In this document: piece after piece, positions 30,258 to 39,008 of the stretch | Numbering within the stretch: position 1 is the first letter of the stretch | Layout: the number at the start of each line of letters is the position of its first letter | Source: an uncultured Ruminiclostridium sp. | GTDB lineage: Bacteria; Bacillota; Clostridia; Oscillospirales; Ruminococcaceae | Length of the DNA: 42,875 nucleotides | Direction of reading: 5' to 3' | Assembly: GCA_947624435.1 (NCBI GenBank) | Contig: CANQKE010000022.1 | Location: 1-42,875, forward strand | The notes under the pieces: generated by a model | Told to the model about the DNA's origin: nothing | The model's database searches: none | What the model saw: only the letters and a program-made list of their open reading frames with translations | Made by a program: the position numbers and the translations under genes

Positions 30258-31247
30258 TTACTTATTTTCTTCCAATACCGAGGCCGCCTCTTCTATCTGC
30301 GCCTTATACGCCTGTTTGAGGTCGTCCGGTCCTAATATCTGCGCCTTTTTGCCGAACTGGAACATCCAGCCGAAGAAGGTCGGGCTGACGTTTACCTCCA
30401 CCGTTATACGAAAATTATCGTCGTCCAGCTTTTTTATCCTGACGTTCTGACCGAATTTGTCCATAACAACGCTGATAAGCGATCTATCGAATTTAAGATC
30501 CGCCGTTACCACCTCTCCGGTGAACATACCGAACACCTTGCGGCTGTAATCGGTCACGTTGAATCTGCCGCGCTTTTGCGCCGGAGCGTCGGTAAGCTGT
30601 ATATCCTCCATTCTGTCCACGCGGAAGCTGCTCACCTTGCCGTACTTTTCATACCAGCCGACGCAGTAATAGTTTTCATCCTCCCACGCTAACGTATAGG
30701 GCGACATTTCGTAGCGCATACCGTCGGAGCGGTAGACCTTTCTCTTGTTCATGTCATAGTTGAAGTAGAGAAAATTTATCTTCACGCCGCTTTCTATCGC
30801 GTCATGCAGCGTCTGGATATTGTAGTATATCTTCTCGTTTATCGTCTTGACTCGGTTGGCGACGATTACCGTGCGGTTCAGTGAGCTTTCCTGGTGCCGG
30901 CTTGCCAGCATGCCTATCTTTTTTATCAGCTCGCGGGACTTTTTCTCGGTGATGAATTTTGAGCATGCCACCGCGTCGGCGAGCAATTGAAGCTCCGCAA
31001 GCTGGAACTCCCTCTCGCCGAGATAATATTTTGTAGCGTTGGAGCCGCCCACCCGACAGATGTCCATATTGCAAAGCGACAGCGCTTCAAAGTCGTTGTA
31101 AAGGGACTTTCTCTCGGTCTCTATCCCGCGCTCCTCTAACATGGCGATTATATCTTTAAGCGCGAGCGGGTGCTGCTCGTCGCTTTCGCGGCGCAATATA
31201 TCGGCGAGATACAGCAGCTTCATCTTCTGATTTGCAGAACGCGGCAT
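30258..31247 (-). CDS. WYL-domain transcriptional regulator
   Basis: A 329-residue regulator. An N-terminal winged helix (about 8-65, with LALKDIIAMLEERGIETERKS) is followed by a WYL domain (about 140-230) with YEMSPYTLAWEDENYYCVGW and SFRVDRM, then a WCX-like C-terminal extension. WYL domains sense ligands such as nucleotides or nucleic acids, and many such proteins repress or activate neighbouring genes. AGGAGG overlaps the end of the alpha-galactosidase gene 12 bp upstream, so it is co-transcribed and may control its own operon, possibly at the inverted repeat 33515-33550. Confidence 0.9.
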   Translation of the reverse strand: MPRSANQKMKLLYLADILRRESDEQHPLALKDIIAMLEERGIETERKSLYNDFEALSLCNMDICRVGGSNATKYYLGEREFQLAELQLLADAVACSKFITEKKSRELIKKIGMLASRHQESSLNRTVIVANRVKTINEKIYYNIQTLHDAIESGVKINFLYFNYDMNKRKVYRSDGMRYEMSPYTLAWEDENYYCVGWYEKYGKVSSFRVDRMEDIQLTDAPAQKRGRFNVTDYSRKVFGMFTGEVVTADLKFDRSLISVVMDKFGQNVRIKKLDDDNFRITVEVNVSPTFFGWMFQFGKKAQILGPDDLKQAYKAQIEEAASVLEENK

Positions 31248-31259
31248 ATTTCCTCCTTA

Positions 31260-33452
31260 TCACACCTTGACAAAATACGCTATATACGAACGGAAATCTC
31301 CCCAAAGCGACGGGATATCGAACCCGCTGCTCATCAGCACCTCGGCGGAATATACCCTGCCGGTCTGCTCGCAGCGGTAATAGCTGCCTTTTTCTAAGCC
31401 TTTGAGCCGTACTCTGTGCAAAAATACACTGGGCTCTTTAAGCACCTGGACGTATTCTAACAGCGCCTCGCTTTTATCCTTTGCGACGAACTCCCACGCG
31501 TCGTACCTGTCATTTGCGAACGGGTCGCCTATGCGGTAATAGTCGCCGTTTCTCACTAAGGGATTGTATTTATCAAATTCGGCTATCTGCCCCTTTATCG
31601 CCTGCTTGTCCTCGTCGGACAGCTTGGTGACGTCCAGCTCATAGCCGAACGTGCCGGGCAATGCGACATGTCCCCTCGTTTCAAACGGGGTGATACGCCC
31701 TACGCAGTGGTTGGGGCTTGCCGATACATGAGAGCCGAAGCAGGAACACGGATAGCAAAGCGAAGTGCCGTGCTGTATCTTGAGCCGCTCTATAGCGTCG
31801 GTGTCGTCGCTTGTCCATATCTGCGGCGAATAGTACAGCATACCCGCGTCGAAGCGTGAGCCGCCACCCGCGCAGTTTTCCAGCAGCAGATCGGGAAAAT
31901 CGGTTATCAGCCGCTCCTGCATTTCATATACGCCTAGCACATACCTGTGCCATATCTCGCGCTGGCGCTTGGGCGGCAATATCTCGTTGCCCACCTCGGA
32001 AAGCTGGCGGTTCATATCCCACTTGACGTACTCTATATTCGCACTCGAAAGTATCTCCTTTATCCTGCCGTAGATATAGTCCCTTACGTCCTTGCGGGAG
32101 AAATCCAGCACCAGCTGACTTCTTACTAACGTGCGGTGTCTTCCGGGTATATGCAGGCACCAGTCGGGGTGCTGCTTATAAAGCTCGCTGTCCGGGCTTA
32201 TCATCTCCGGCTCTAGCCAGATACCGAATTTCAGCCCTATCTTGTTGACCTCGTCCACCAGCTTTTTAAGTCCGCCCTTGAGCTTGTTTTCGTTTACGAA
32301 CCAGTCGCCGAGGGAAGATTTATCGTCATTGCGGTGGCCGAACCAGCCGTCGTCCATTACCAGCATTTCTATGCCGGCCTTTTTCGCCTCTTTAGCTATC
32401 TCTATCAGCTTATCCGAATCAAAATCGAAGTAGGTGGCCTCCCAGTTGTTTATCAGTATCGGGCGGCGGATATTCTTCCATTTTCCTCTGATAAGGTTAT
32501 TGCGCATAACGTCGTGGAGGTTTCTTGACATCTGCCCTATTCCCGTACCGGAATAGGTGAAAATGACCTCCGGCGCCTGAAAGCTCTCGCCGGGCTGGAG
32601 TTCCCAAGCAAAATCATACGGATTTATCCCCATCAGCACGCGGGTCTTTTCGTACTGGCTGACCTCCGCCATAGCCAAAAACGAACCGGAATAGCACAGC
32701 GCAAAGCCGTAAGCCTCGCCGAAATCCTCCGTCGCGGTATGGTCGCATATCGCGATAAAATTATTATGCGCGTGGCTGGTGCTGCCGCGGTTGGAATCCA
32801 CCGACTGCTTGCCGAATCTCAGCGGAAAACGCTGCACGTGGCGTTCTCTCGCCCAGGTGCCGTACAGTGTTATCATATCGTAATCCATTCTGTCCAGCTC
32901 TACGCAGCAGGACAGCAGTCGGCGCAGCTGTATATTATCCTTGCCGCCGTTCTTCACCCTGACCGAGCGGGTGATAACGTCGCAGTATTCAAATACTCCA
33001 TACTGCAATACTATCTCCATGCCGTTCGCGGGGTCGGTGCAGTAAAGCTCCAGTGTTTGTGCGTCGCCGTCGTTGGAATAGGTCGCGGGCAGTCCCTCAA
33101 GCCTCGGCTTGCCATTTATTATCTCATATTTTCCGGTATATACGCATTCGCAGGCGGACATACCATTTTTATCCATAAGCTGAAAGCAGGGCTCTCTGAA
33201 GTCCGCAACGCCGGAGGTGGGAAATTCTATAGGCGCGCAGTCGTAGCTCAGCGGCCCCATCGCGTCATGGTCGCTTGGGATAAATGGCTCATCGTTCGGT
33301 ATGCGCAGCATGTGGGTGATATCGGTCTCGGGTATTTTTCCGCCGTAATACAGGTGAAGTATCCTATTATCCGGCGTGATATGGAAAGCGTAGCTGGAAT
33401 TTTTTGTGTCCAGCTTGAACACCTGTTTTTTTTCGTCATACGTTACAGACAT
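31260..33452 (-). CDS. GH36 alpha-galactosidase
   Basis: 730 residues, the length of intracellular tetrameric GH36 enzymes. An N-terminal beta-sandwich (1-320) is followed by a (beta/alpha)8 barrel. The nucleophile is Asp479 in VKWDMNR and the acid/base is Asp549 in WTSDDTDA. MDDGWFGHRNDD and CAGGGSRFD are further GH36 signatures. There is no signal peptide. It releases galactose from raffinose, stachyose or galactomannan oligosaccharides after uptake; no transporter is adjacent. It is the first gene of a four-gene operon with the WYL regulator, DUF3810 and ADP-ribosylglycohydrolase-like genes. The symbol (aga/rafA/melA) is not assigned. Confidence 0.94.
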   Translation of the reverse strand: MSVTYDEKKQVFKLDTKNSSYAFHITPDNRILHLYYGGKIPETDITHMLRIPNDEPFIPSDHDAMGPLSYDCAPIEFPTSGVADFREPCFQLMDKNGMSACECVYTGKYEIINGKPRLEGLPATYSNDGDAQTLELYCTDPANGMEIVLQYGVFEYCDVITRSVRVKNGGKDNIQLRRLLSCCVELDRMDYDMITLYGTWARERHVQRFPLRFGKQSVDSNRGSTSHAHNNFIAICDHTATEDFGEAYGFALCYSGSFLAMAEVSQYEKTRVLMGINPYDFAWELQPGESFQAPEVIFTYSGTGIGQMSRNLHDVMRNNLIRGKWKNIRRPILINNWEATYFDFDSDKLIEIAKEAKKAGIEMLVMDDGWFGHRNDDKSSLGDWFVNENKLKGGLKKLVDEVNKIGLKFGIWLEPEMISPDSELYKQHPDWCLHIPGRHRTLVRSQLVLDFSRKDVRDYIYGRIKEILSSANIEYVKWDMNRQLSEVGNEILPPKRQREIWHRYVLGVYEMQERLITDFPDLLLENCAGGGSRFDAGMLYYSPQIWTSDDTDAIERLKIQHGTSLCYPCSCFGSHVSASPNHCVGRITPFETRGHVALPGTFGYELDVTKLSDEDKQAIKGQIAEFDKYNPLVRNGDYYRIGDPFANDRYDAWEFVAKDKSEALLEYVQVLKEPSVFLHRVRLKGLEKGSYYRCEQTGRVYSAEVLMSSGFDIPSLWGDFRSYIAYFVKV

Positions 33453-33504
33453 TTTGTTATCCGTCCTTATAAGGTTTTAAGGCGATAAACGCCCATATAT
33501 ATCT

Positions 33505-33533
33505 AATATACCACAAATTTCCCGTTTGTTCAA
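33505..33533 (-). promoter_or_regulatory. Promoter of the GH36 operon
   Basis: TTGAAC (33528-33533), 17 nt and TATATT (33505-33510) on the minus strand. The leader is about 45 nt. Confidence 0.7.
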
Positions 33534-33550
33534 CAGTAAACGGGAAATTT
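33515..33550. repeat. Perfect 13-bp inverted repeat spanning the GH36 promoter
   Basis: The arms 33515-33527 and 33538-33550 are exact reverse complements with 10 bp between, and the -35 hexamer lies in the gap. It may be an operator, and it may also end transcripts from the hydrolase gene upstream. A T-run on the plus-strand side makes it look like a terminator for that direction as well. Confidence 0.6.
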
Positions 33551-33624
33551 TTTCACGGTTTGCAAAATTATCTTTCAAAAACGCTTTGAGCGGTCGGCCG
33601 AAAACCTACCGCTCAAAAGCATTA

Positions 33625-34674
33625 TTATCCCGATACGGAGCTGTCGAAAAAGTCCGCCGCCATATTCATAAGATCGACGTCCAATTCATGGTACAGCCTT
33701 TTGTCGGCATGTTCCTCGTAGAACATTACCCGCTGTCTGGGCGTTCCCCTGCCGTGATATTCCTCGATAAACCGGTGATCCAGCCGCTTTCTGTACTGCA
33801 CCGCCTCGTCGCTGCAAAGAGGATTATGCCCCTTGTTCTTCACCGCGACAAAGGTGATATTGTCGTTCTTTACGACGTTGGAAAGCGCGCTGTTTTTTAA
33901 GCTTATAACATCGTCGTCGGTGCTGTGCAGTATCATCATTCTTGCGCCGCGCTCGGTAGCGGCTTTCGCCCCCGCGGAGGCGGTAAGCTTCGCCGTATCG
34001 CCGAATTTTAATTTCTCGTACAGCTTTATATACGGCACTATCGCTTTGACGATACCCCCGTACATGCGGGAGCCCTCCTCGATAAGCATGTCCATGCTGC
34101 GCTCAAACCCGCTTTGCACGAATATCCCCTTTATATCATGTTCGGCATACGCGCTTAAAGCGGATACCGCGTAACCTCCCCAGCTGTGACCGAACAGCAG
34201 CACCGGCAGAGTATTGTCCCGCTCTATGTATTTTAACGCATTGTCAAGGTCTATCACCGACTGCGGCAGCCCGCGCAGACTTTTCCCGCCGCTTAAGTGG
34301 CTGCCGGTGTTGTCAAAGCCGAATATCTTGTATCCCCTCGCGGCAAAAAACGCTATCTCGGGCAGGTAGCTCAAATGCCCGTCAAATATCCCGTGGGAAA
34401 ATACGACCAGCCCTTTGTACTCTTTGTAATTTCTATCAAAATAATAACATCCGGTATATTTATATTTCTTCAAGGAGGGGAATGTTATCGGCTCGCTCAG
34501 CAAATCGGGATAGTCGTTAGCGTCGGGTAAAAGCGGCGTTTCGTATATCTCGTACCGCTGGCCGAATATGCTCTCGTACATCACCGCGGCTACCGCCATG
34601 CCTATCAGGAATATCAGCACCGGCACGGCGATTATTATGGCTATGGTGATGATAGTCATCGTTACCCAGTCCAT
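33625..34674 (-). CDS. Membrane-anchored alpha/beta hydrolase
   Basis: A 349-residue protein with one N-terminal membrane helix (about 6-32) and an alpha/beta-hydrolase domain. The nucleophile elbow is GHSWGG (Ser164), the oxyanion region is FSHGIFDGH, the acid lies in STDDD (253-255) and the base is His283 in KGHNPL. Relatives are serine esterases, lipases or peptidases; the substrate is unknown. AAGGAG precedes the ATG at 34674. It lies 41 bp after glmU and is probably co-transcribed with it. Confidence 0.85.
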   Translation of the reverse strand: MDWVTMTIITIAIIIAVPVLIFLIGMAVAAVMYESIFGQRYEIYETPLLPDANDYPDLLSEPITFPSLKKYKYTGCYYFDRNYKEYKGLVVFSHGIFDGHLSYLPEIAFFAARGYKIFGFDNTGSHLSGGKSLRGLPQSVIDLDNALKYIERDNTLPVLLFGHSWGGYAVSALSAYAEHDIKGIFVQSGFERSMDMLIEEGSRMYGGIVKAIVPYIKLYEKLKFGDTAKLTASAGAKAATERGARMMILHSTDDDVISLKNSALSNVVKNDNITFVAVKNKGHNPLCSDEAVQYRKRLDHRFIEEYHGRGTPRQRVMFYEEHADKRLYHELDVDLMNMAADFFDSSVSG

Positions 34675-34715
34675 ACAAAAGCCCCTCTCCTTTCATTCGG
34701 AAATTTATTTTAGGA

Positions 34716-36092
34716 TCACGCTTTTCTTTTGCGGCGGCTGTTCTTTTCCCAATGCTCGATTATGCGGGTCTGACCGCGCTCCACAGCAAGAGAATCGGGC
34801 GGTACGTCTTTTGTTATAGTGCTGCCCGCGGCGGTGGTCGCGTTTTCTCCCACTGTCACCGGAGCGATAAGATTGGTATTGCAGCCGATAAAGGCATGGT
34901 CGCCTATCACGGTATGGAATTTCTCTATGCCGTCATAATTCGCGGTGACGCAGCCGCAGCCGAAATTCACGTCCTTGCCTACCGTGCTGTCGCCGACGTA
35001 TGTAAGGTGCGCTATGCAGGTGCTGACGCCGATATCGGAGTTCTTGACCTCGACAAAATCCCCTATCTTCACCTTGCTTTGAAGATGGGTGCCGGGTCTT
35101 AAATGTACAAACGGCCCTACCGTTACCTCGTCGTCGATAGTCGAACCGGAGGCGTGTACGTTGTTGAGCGCGACGTTATTTCCTATCTTGCAGCTTTCTA
35201 TATAGGAGTTAGGACCTATCACGCAGCCGCTGCCTATTGCGGTATCGCCTTTTATTATCGTATTCGGGAGTATCACGGTGTCACGCCCTACGGTGACGTC
35301 CGGCGCTATCATTACCCCGTCGGAAAGCGGGATATCCACTCCGCCGTCCATAAGACTTTCCAGCACGTTATCCCTTGCGATACGGTCAAGCTCGGCAAGC
35401 TGGCGGCGGGAGTTAGCCCCAAGCACAACGTTTGCGTTTTCGGTAAGGTATATGCCGCGCTTTTCAAGCAGCGCCGCCGCATCGGTGAGGTAATATTCCC
35501 CTCCGGCGTTGTCGGAGGTTATTTTATCAAGGCAGCCAAGCAATGCGGAGGGTGAGAACCAGTACAGTCCGGAATTTACCTCTCTTATCCCGCGCTGGAC
35601 CGGCGTGCAGTCCTTTTCCTCCACTATTTTGGAAAACTCGCCGTTTTTCCTCATTATCCTGCCGTAACCGTGAGGGTCAGCTATGCTCGCGGATATTACC
35701 GTTATATCGCTGCCGCTTTCGATATGCGCTTTATAGGAAGAAAGTATAGTGTCCGCGTCGGTAAAAGGCGCGTCGGCACAGCAGATAAACAGCGCCGCGT
35801 TGTCTTTTGCCGCACTACCTACAAATTCCCTCGCCGCCATCACGGCATGGGCGGTGCCGCGCCGCTCCTTTTGCTCGTATATGCCGTACTCTCCGCGTGA
35901 GCCGAGGTAGTCCTCAAGCTGCTGCCTGCCGCTTCCCACGACTACCGCCGTTTTATCCATTCCGGCCTTTTCCGCACTGTCCAGCACCCAGCCTATCATA
36001 GGCTTGAACAATACCTCGGCGAGAGCTTTCGGTTTATCGGACTTCATGCGCTTTCCGTCGCCCGCCGCTAATATAAGACAATATTTTTTCAT
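34716..36092 (-). CDS. glmU: Bifunctional UDP-N-acetylglucosamine pyrophosphorylase / glucosamine-1-phosphate N-acetyltransferase
   Basis: A 458-residue enzyme. The N-terminal uridylyltransferase domain has LILAAGDGKRMKSDKPKAL, RRGTAHAV and CCADAPF (residues 5-230). The C-terminal half is a left-handed beta-helix of hexapeptide repeats (about 255-440) that performs the acetyl transfer, with NFGCGCVTANYDG and the expected late active-site segments. It makes UDP-GlcNAc for peptidoglycan and surface glycans. GAAGGG precedes the ATG, and a TTGTCA/TATAAA promoter lies upstream. Length matches the family. Confidence 0.95.
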   Translation of the reverse strand: MKKYCLILAAGDGKRMKSDKPKALAEVLFKPMIGWVLDSAEKAGMDKTAVVVGSGRQQLEDYLGSRGEYGIYEQKERRGTAHAVMAAREFVGSAAKDNAALFICCADAPFTDADTILSSYKAHIESGSDITVISASIADPHGYGRIMRKNGEFSKIVEEKDCTPVQRGIREVNSGLYWFSPSALLGCLDKITSDNAGGEYYLTDAAALLEKRGIYLTENANVVLGANSRRQLAELDRIARDNVLESLMDGGVDIPLSDGVMIAPDVTVGRDTVILPNTIIKGDTAIGSGCVIGPNSYIESCKIGNNVALNNVHASGSTIDDEVTVGPFVHLRPGTHLQSKVKIGDFVEVKNSDIGVSTCIAHLTYVGDSTVGKDVNFGCGCVTANYDGIEKFHTVIGDHAFIGCNTNLIAPVTVGENATTAAGSTITKDVPPDSLAVERGQTRIIEHWEKNSRRKRKA

Positions 36093-36115
36093 ACGATCAC
36101 CCTTCTAAAATCATC

Positions 36116-36145
36116 TTTATACTATTTTCTCATATTTTATGACAA
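36116..36145 (-). promoter_or_regulatory. Promoter of glmU
   Basis: TTGTCA (36140-36145), 18 nt and TATAAA (36116-36121) on the minus strand, about 25-30 nt from the glmU start. Confidence 0.55.
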
Positions 36146-36149
36146 AATG

Positions 36150-36368
36150 CAAGAGGTTTTTGATATTTGAGGGGGAAAAGAGAAAAAGGGATATCTCACG
36201 ACGATGCCTTTGGCTGCTTTTCGCCCCTTTCGGCTTGACAGGCGCAAGCCTGCCTGCGCCTTCAGTGACAAAAATCACCTCAAATTCATTCGCCGTAAAA
36301 TCGGCTCAAGCCCGACCACCGTATCCCTGAACCTCTTGACGGGTCGCCCAAACCTTATTTATATGTGA
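36150..36368. other. Intergenic segment of gene-like composition, candidate dispersed repeat or decayed ORF
   Basis: The 429-bp gap between glmU and glgP contains a GC-richer block with long open frames on both strands. One plus frame of 54 codons starts at ATG 36204. None has a convincing ribosome site. A 7-bp stem (36240-36246 / 36255-36261) lies inside. It does not look like the other AT-rich spacers in this window. It could be a dispersed repeat, a structured RNA or a gene remnant. Confidence 0.35.
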
Positions 36369-36438
36369 TTATAAACAAAATACATGCTGCTTATTTGTGC
36401 AATATGACAATGTTTTTTACAAATTTATTGAAATAGCC

Positions 36439-36467
36439 TTGAATATAAGAAAAGAATGTTGTATAAT
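36439..36467 (+). promoter_or_regulatory. Promoter of the glycogen phosphorylase gene
   Basis: TTGAAT (36439-36444), 17 nt and TATAAT (36462-36467), with a leader of about 48 nt that ends in GAGAGAGG before the ATG. Confidence 0.8.
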
Positions 36468-36521
36468 AGAAAGGACTACTGACAAAACCCAAACAAAAAC
36501 AAAGAGAGAGGACAGTATTAT

Positions 36522-38918
36522 ATGAAATCACCGTTTACCGAAAAGGAACTTTATGACAGACTTTCCGAGATACTTCGGCTGGACTTCAATACCACGCCGG
36601 AAGAGGCGACCCTTTCACAGATATACAACGCCTTGTCCAAGATAGTGGTGAACCACCTGAAAGAAAAAAGGCATATGTTCATGACCGACTGCGATTCCAA
36701 GGGAAAAAAGCAGGTCTACTACATTTCCATGGAATTTTTAATGGGCAGATCGCTCAAGACTAACCTTTACAACCTCGGCATGGAGGAAGTTACCGAAAAG
36801 GCGCTCAAGAAGATGGGCGTAAAGAGCGAGCAGGTATTTGAGGAGGAGCCGGACGCAGGGCTTGGCAACGGCGGTCTCGGACGGCTTGCCGCTTGCTATC
36901 TTGACGGTATGGCTACCTGTGCGTTCCCCGCTACCGGTTATTCCATTCTTTACGAATACGGCATATTCAAACAGCGTATCATCGACGGCTGGCAGACCGA
37001 ATTGCCCGACGAGTGGCTCCCCGGCGGAAGAGCATGGCTGGTACCCGTCCCCGACCAGTCTATCGAGATACATTTTGACGGCGAGATACAGGAGATGTGG
37101 GACGAAAACTATCACAGCGTAAACCATATAAACTACACCACCGTAAACGCCGTACCTTATGATATGTATGTATCCGGCTACGACAGCAAGGGCGTTGCAA
37201 AGCTCAGACTTTGGGCGGCGCAGAGCATGTCCTTTGATATGAACATGTTCAATCAGGGCAATTACGCTCAGGCGCTCGGCGCGCATAATATCGCACATTC
37301 GCTTACCAAGGTGCTTTACCCCAACGACAACCATCTTGAGGGCAAGGCGCTGCGTCTGCGTCAGCAGTATTTCATGAGCGCGGCATCGGTCGGCGATATA
37401 GTTATGCGCCACATGAACGTATACGGCAGCCTTGACAATCTGCATGAGAAAGCGGCTATCCATATAAACGACACCCACCCGACTTTAGCGATACCGGAGC
37501 TTATGAGGATATTGCTGGACGACTGCGGTTATGAGTGGGACAAGGCATGGAATATAATCACCCACACCTTCGCTTACACCAACCATACCGTAATGGCGGA
37601 GGCTCTGGAGACCTGGGACGCCGATCTTATGAAGCGCATACTGCCGAGAATATACCAAATAATCGTTGAGATAAATAACCGTTACTGCGCTAAGCTGTGG
37701 GAGCTTACCGGCGACAGCGACAAGGTTTCGAGAATGTCCATCATCTTAAATAACAAGGTGCGCATGGCAAATCTTTGCTGCGCGGCTTCTCACTCGATAA
37801 ACGGCGTATCTCAGCTGCATTCCGATATAATCAAGCAGGACGTATTCGCCGACCAGTATTCGGTAACGCCCGACGCGTTCAAGAACGTCACCAACGGTAT
37901 CGCATACCGCCGCTGGCTGCTCGCAAGCAATAAGGGACTTACCGATCTTCTGACCGAGTGCATAGGCGACGGATTCAAGAAAGACGCGGCAAAGCTCGCG
38001 GACTTCAAGAAATTCGCCAAGGACACCGCAGTACTGGAAAAGTTGGGCGATATCAAAAAGCAGAACAAGGAGCGTTTCGCAAAGTACGTGTACAATACCA
38101 CCGGTACAAAGCTGAACACCGACAGCATTTTCGACGTACAGGTAAAAAGACTGCACGAGTACAAGCGTCAGCAGCTCAACGCGATGAACATACTCGCGGA
38201 TTACAATTATCTTAAGAACAATCCCGACGCGGATTTCGTGCCTAAGACCTATATCTTCGCGTCAAAGGCGGCGCCCGGTTATTACATGGCAAAGCAGATA
38301 ATCAAAATGATCTGGTGCATAGGAGAGGAATTAAAGCGCGATCCCAAGCTCAGCGAAAAGCTGTCGGTCGTATTCCTTGAGGATTACAAGGTAACGTTGT
38401 CCGAGATACTGATGCCCGCCAGCGAGATATCCGAGCAGATCTCCCTTGCCGGAACAGAGGCAAGCGGCACCGGCAATATGAAGCTGATGTTGAACGGCGC
38501 GGTAACGATGGGTACTTACGACGGCGCGAACGTCGAGATACACGCTGCGGTAGGCGCGGACAATATCTTCATCTTCGGTATGGACACCCCGCAGGTAAAC
38601 GAGCTTAAGGCAAAGGGCTACCGCGCGGAGGATTACTACAACGCTAATCCCGTCATCAAGGCGGTATTACAGAGAATGTACGACGGCATAAACGGCGCGG
38701 AATTCACCGAGGTGGCAAATTCCCTCAAGACCGCGGACAGATATATGTGCTTCGCGGACTTTGACAGCTACCGCAAGACTCAGGCTAAGGCAAGCAAGAT
38801 ATACACCGACAAAAACAAGTGGAACAAGATGTCGCTGATGAACATAAGCGGCGCGGGCATATTCTCCGCCGACCGCGCGGTCACCGATTACGCAAGGGAT
38901 ATCTGGCATCTTCTGTAA
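36522..38918 (+). CDS. glgP: Glycogen/starch alpha-glucan phosphorylase
   Basis: A 798-residue GT35 phosphorylase that releases glucose 1-phosphate from glycogen or maltodextrin. YYISMEFLMGRSL, DAGLGNGGLGRLAACYLD and the pyridoxal-phosphate site EASGTGNMK (Lys654) are all present; length is typical of bacterial enzymes. It is the first gene of a plus-strand group with the GH13 enzyme at 39009. The two together degrade stored or imported alpha-glucan. A hairpin at 38946-38975 separates them. Confidence 0.97.
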   Translation: MKSPFTEKELYDRLSEILRLDFNTTPEEATLSQIYNALSKIVVNHLKEKRHMFMTDCDSKGKKQVYYISMEFLMGRSLKTNLYNLGMEEVTEKALKKMGVKSEQVFEEEPDAGLGNGGLGRLAACYLDGMATCAFPATGYSILYEYGIFKQRIIDGWQTELPDEWLPGGRAWLVPVPDQSIEIHFDGEIQEMWDENYHSVNHINYTTVNAVPYDMYVSGYDSKGVAKLRLWAAQSMSFDMNMFNQGNYAQALGAHNIAHSLTKVLYPNDNHLEGKALRLRQQYFMSAASVGDIVMRHMNVYGSLDNLHEKAAIHINDTHPTLAIPELMRILLDDCGYEWDKAWNIITHTFAYTNHTVMAEALETWDADLMKRILPRIYQIIVEINNRYCAKLWELTGDSDKVSRMSIILNNKVRMANLCCAASHSINGVSQLHSDIIKQDVFADQYSVTPDAFKNVTNGIAYRRWLLASNKGLTDLLTECIGDGFKKDAAKLADFKKFAKDTAVLEKLGDIKKQNKERFAKYVYNTTGTKLNTDSIFDVQVKRLHEYKRQQLNAMNILADYNYLKNNPDADFVPKTYIFASKAAPGYYMAKQIIKMIWCIGEELKRDPKLSEKLSVVFLEDYKVTLSEILMPASEISEQISLAGTEASGTGNMKLMLNGAVTMGTYDGANVEIHAAVGADNIFIFGMDTPQVNELKAKGYRAEDYYNANPVIKAVLQRMYDGINGAEFTEVANSLKTADRYMCFADFDSYRKTQAKASKIYTDKNKWNKMSLMNISGAGIFSADRAVTDYARDIWHLL

Positions 38919-38945
38919 TAAGTCCGCATAAAAACAAATATTACA

Positions 38946-38975
38946 CTGCCGCAAGACCGTTCGTTCCTGCGGCAG
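38946..38975 (+). repeat. Hairpin between the phosphorylase and GH13 genes
   Basis: A perfect 8-bp stem (38946-38953 / 38968-38975) with a 14-nt loop and only ATTTA after it. It is probably a weak terminator or stability element. Confidence 0.5.
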
Positions 38976-39008
38976 ATTTATCAAACAGAAAAGAGGGCGC
39001 TCAAAAAA

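Noticed and set aside
32835-32840. A second CACGTG core, in the GH36 gene
   Set aside because: The flanking bases do not give TGTT and AACA arms, so it is not a parS site.
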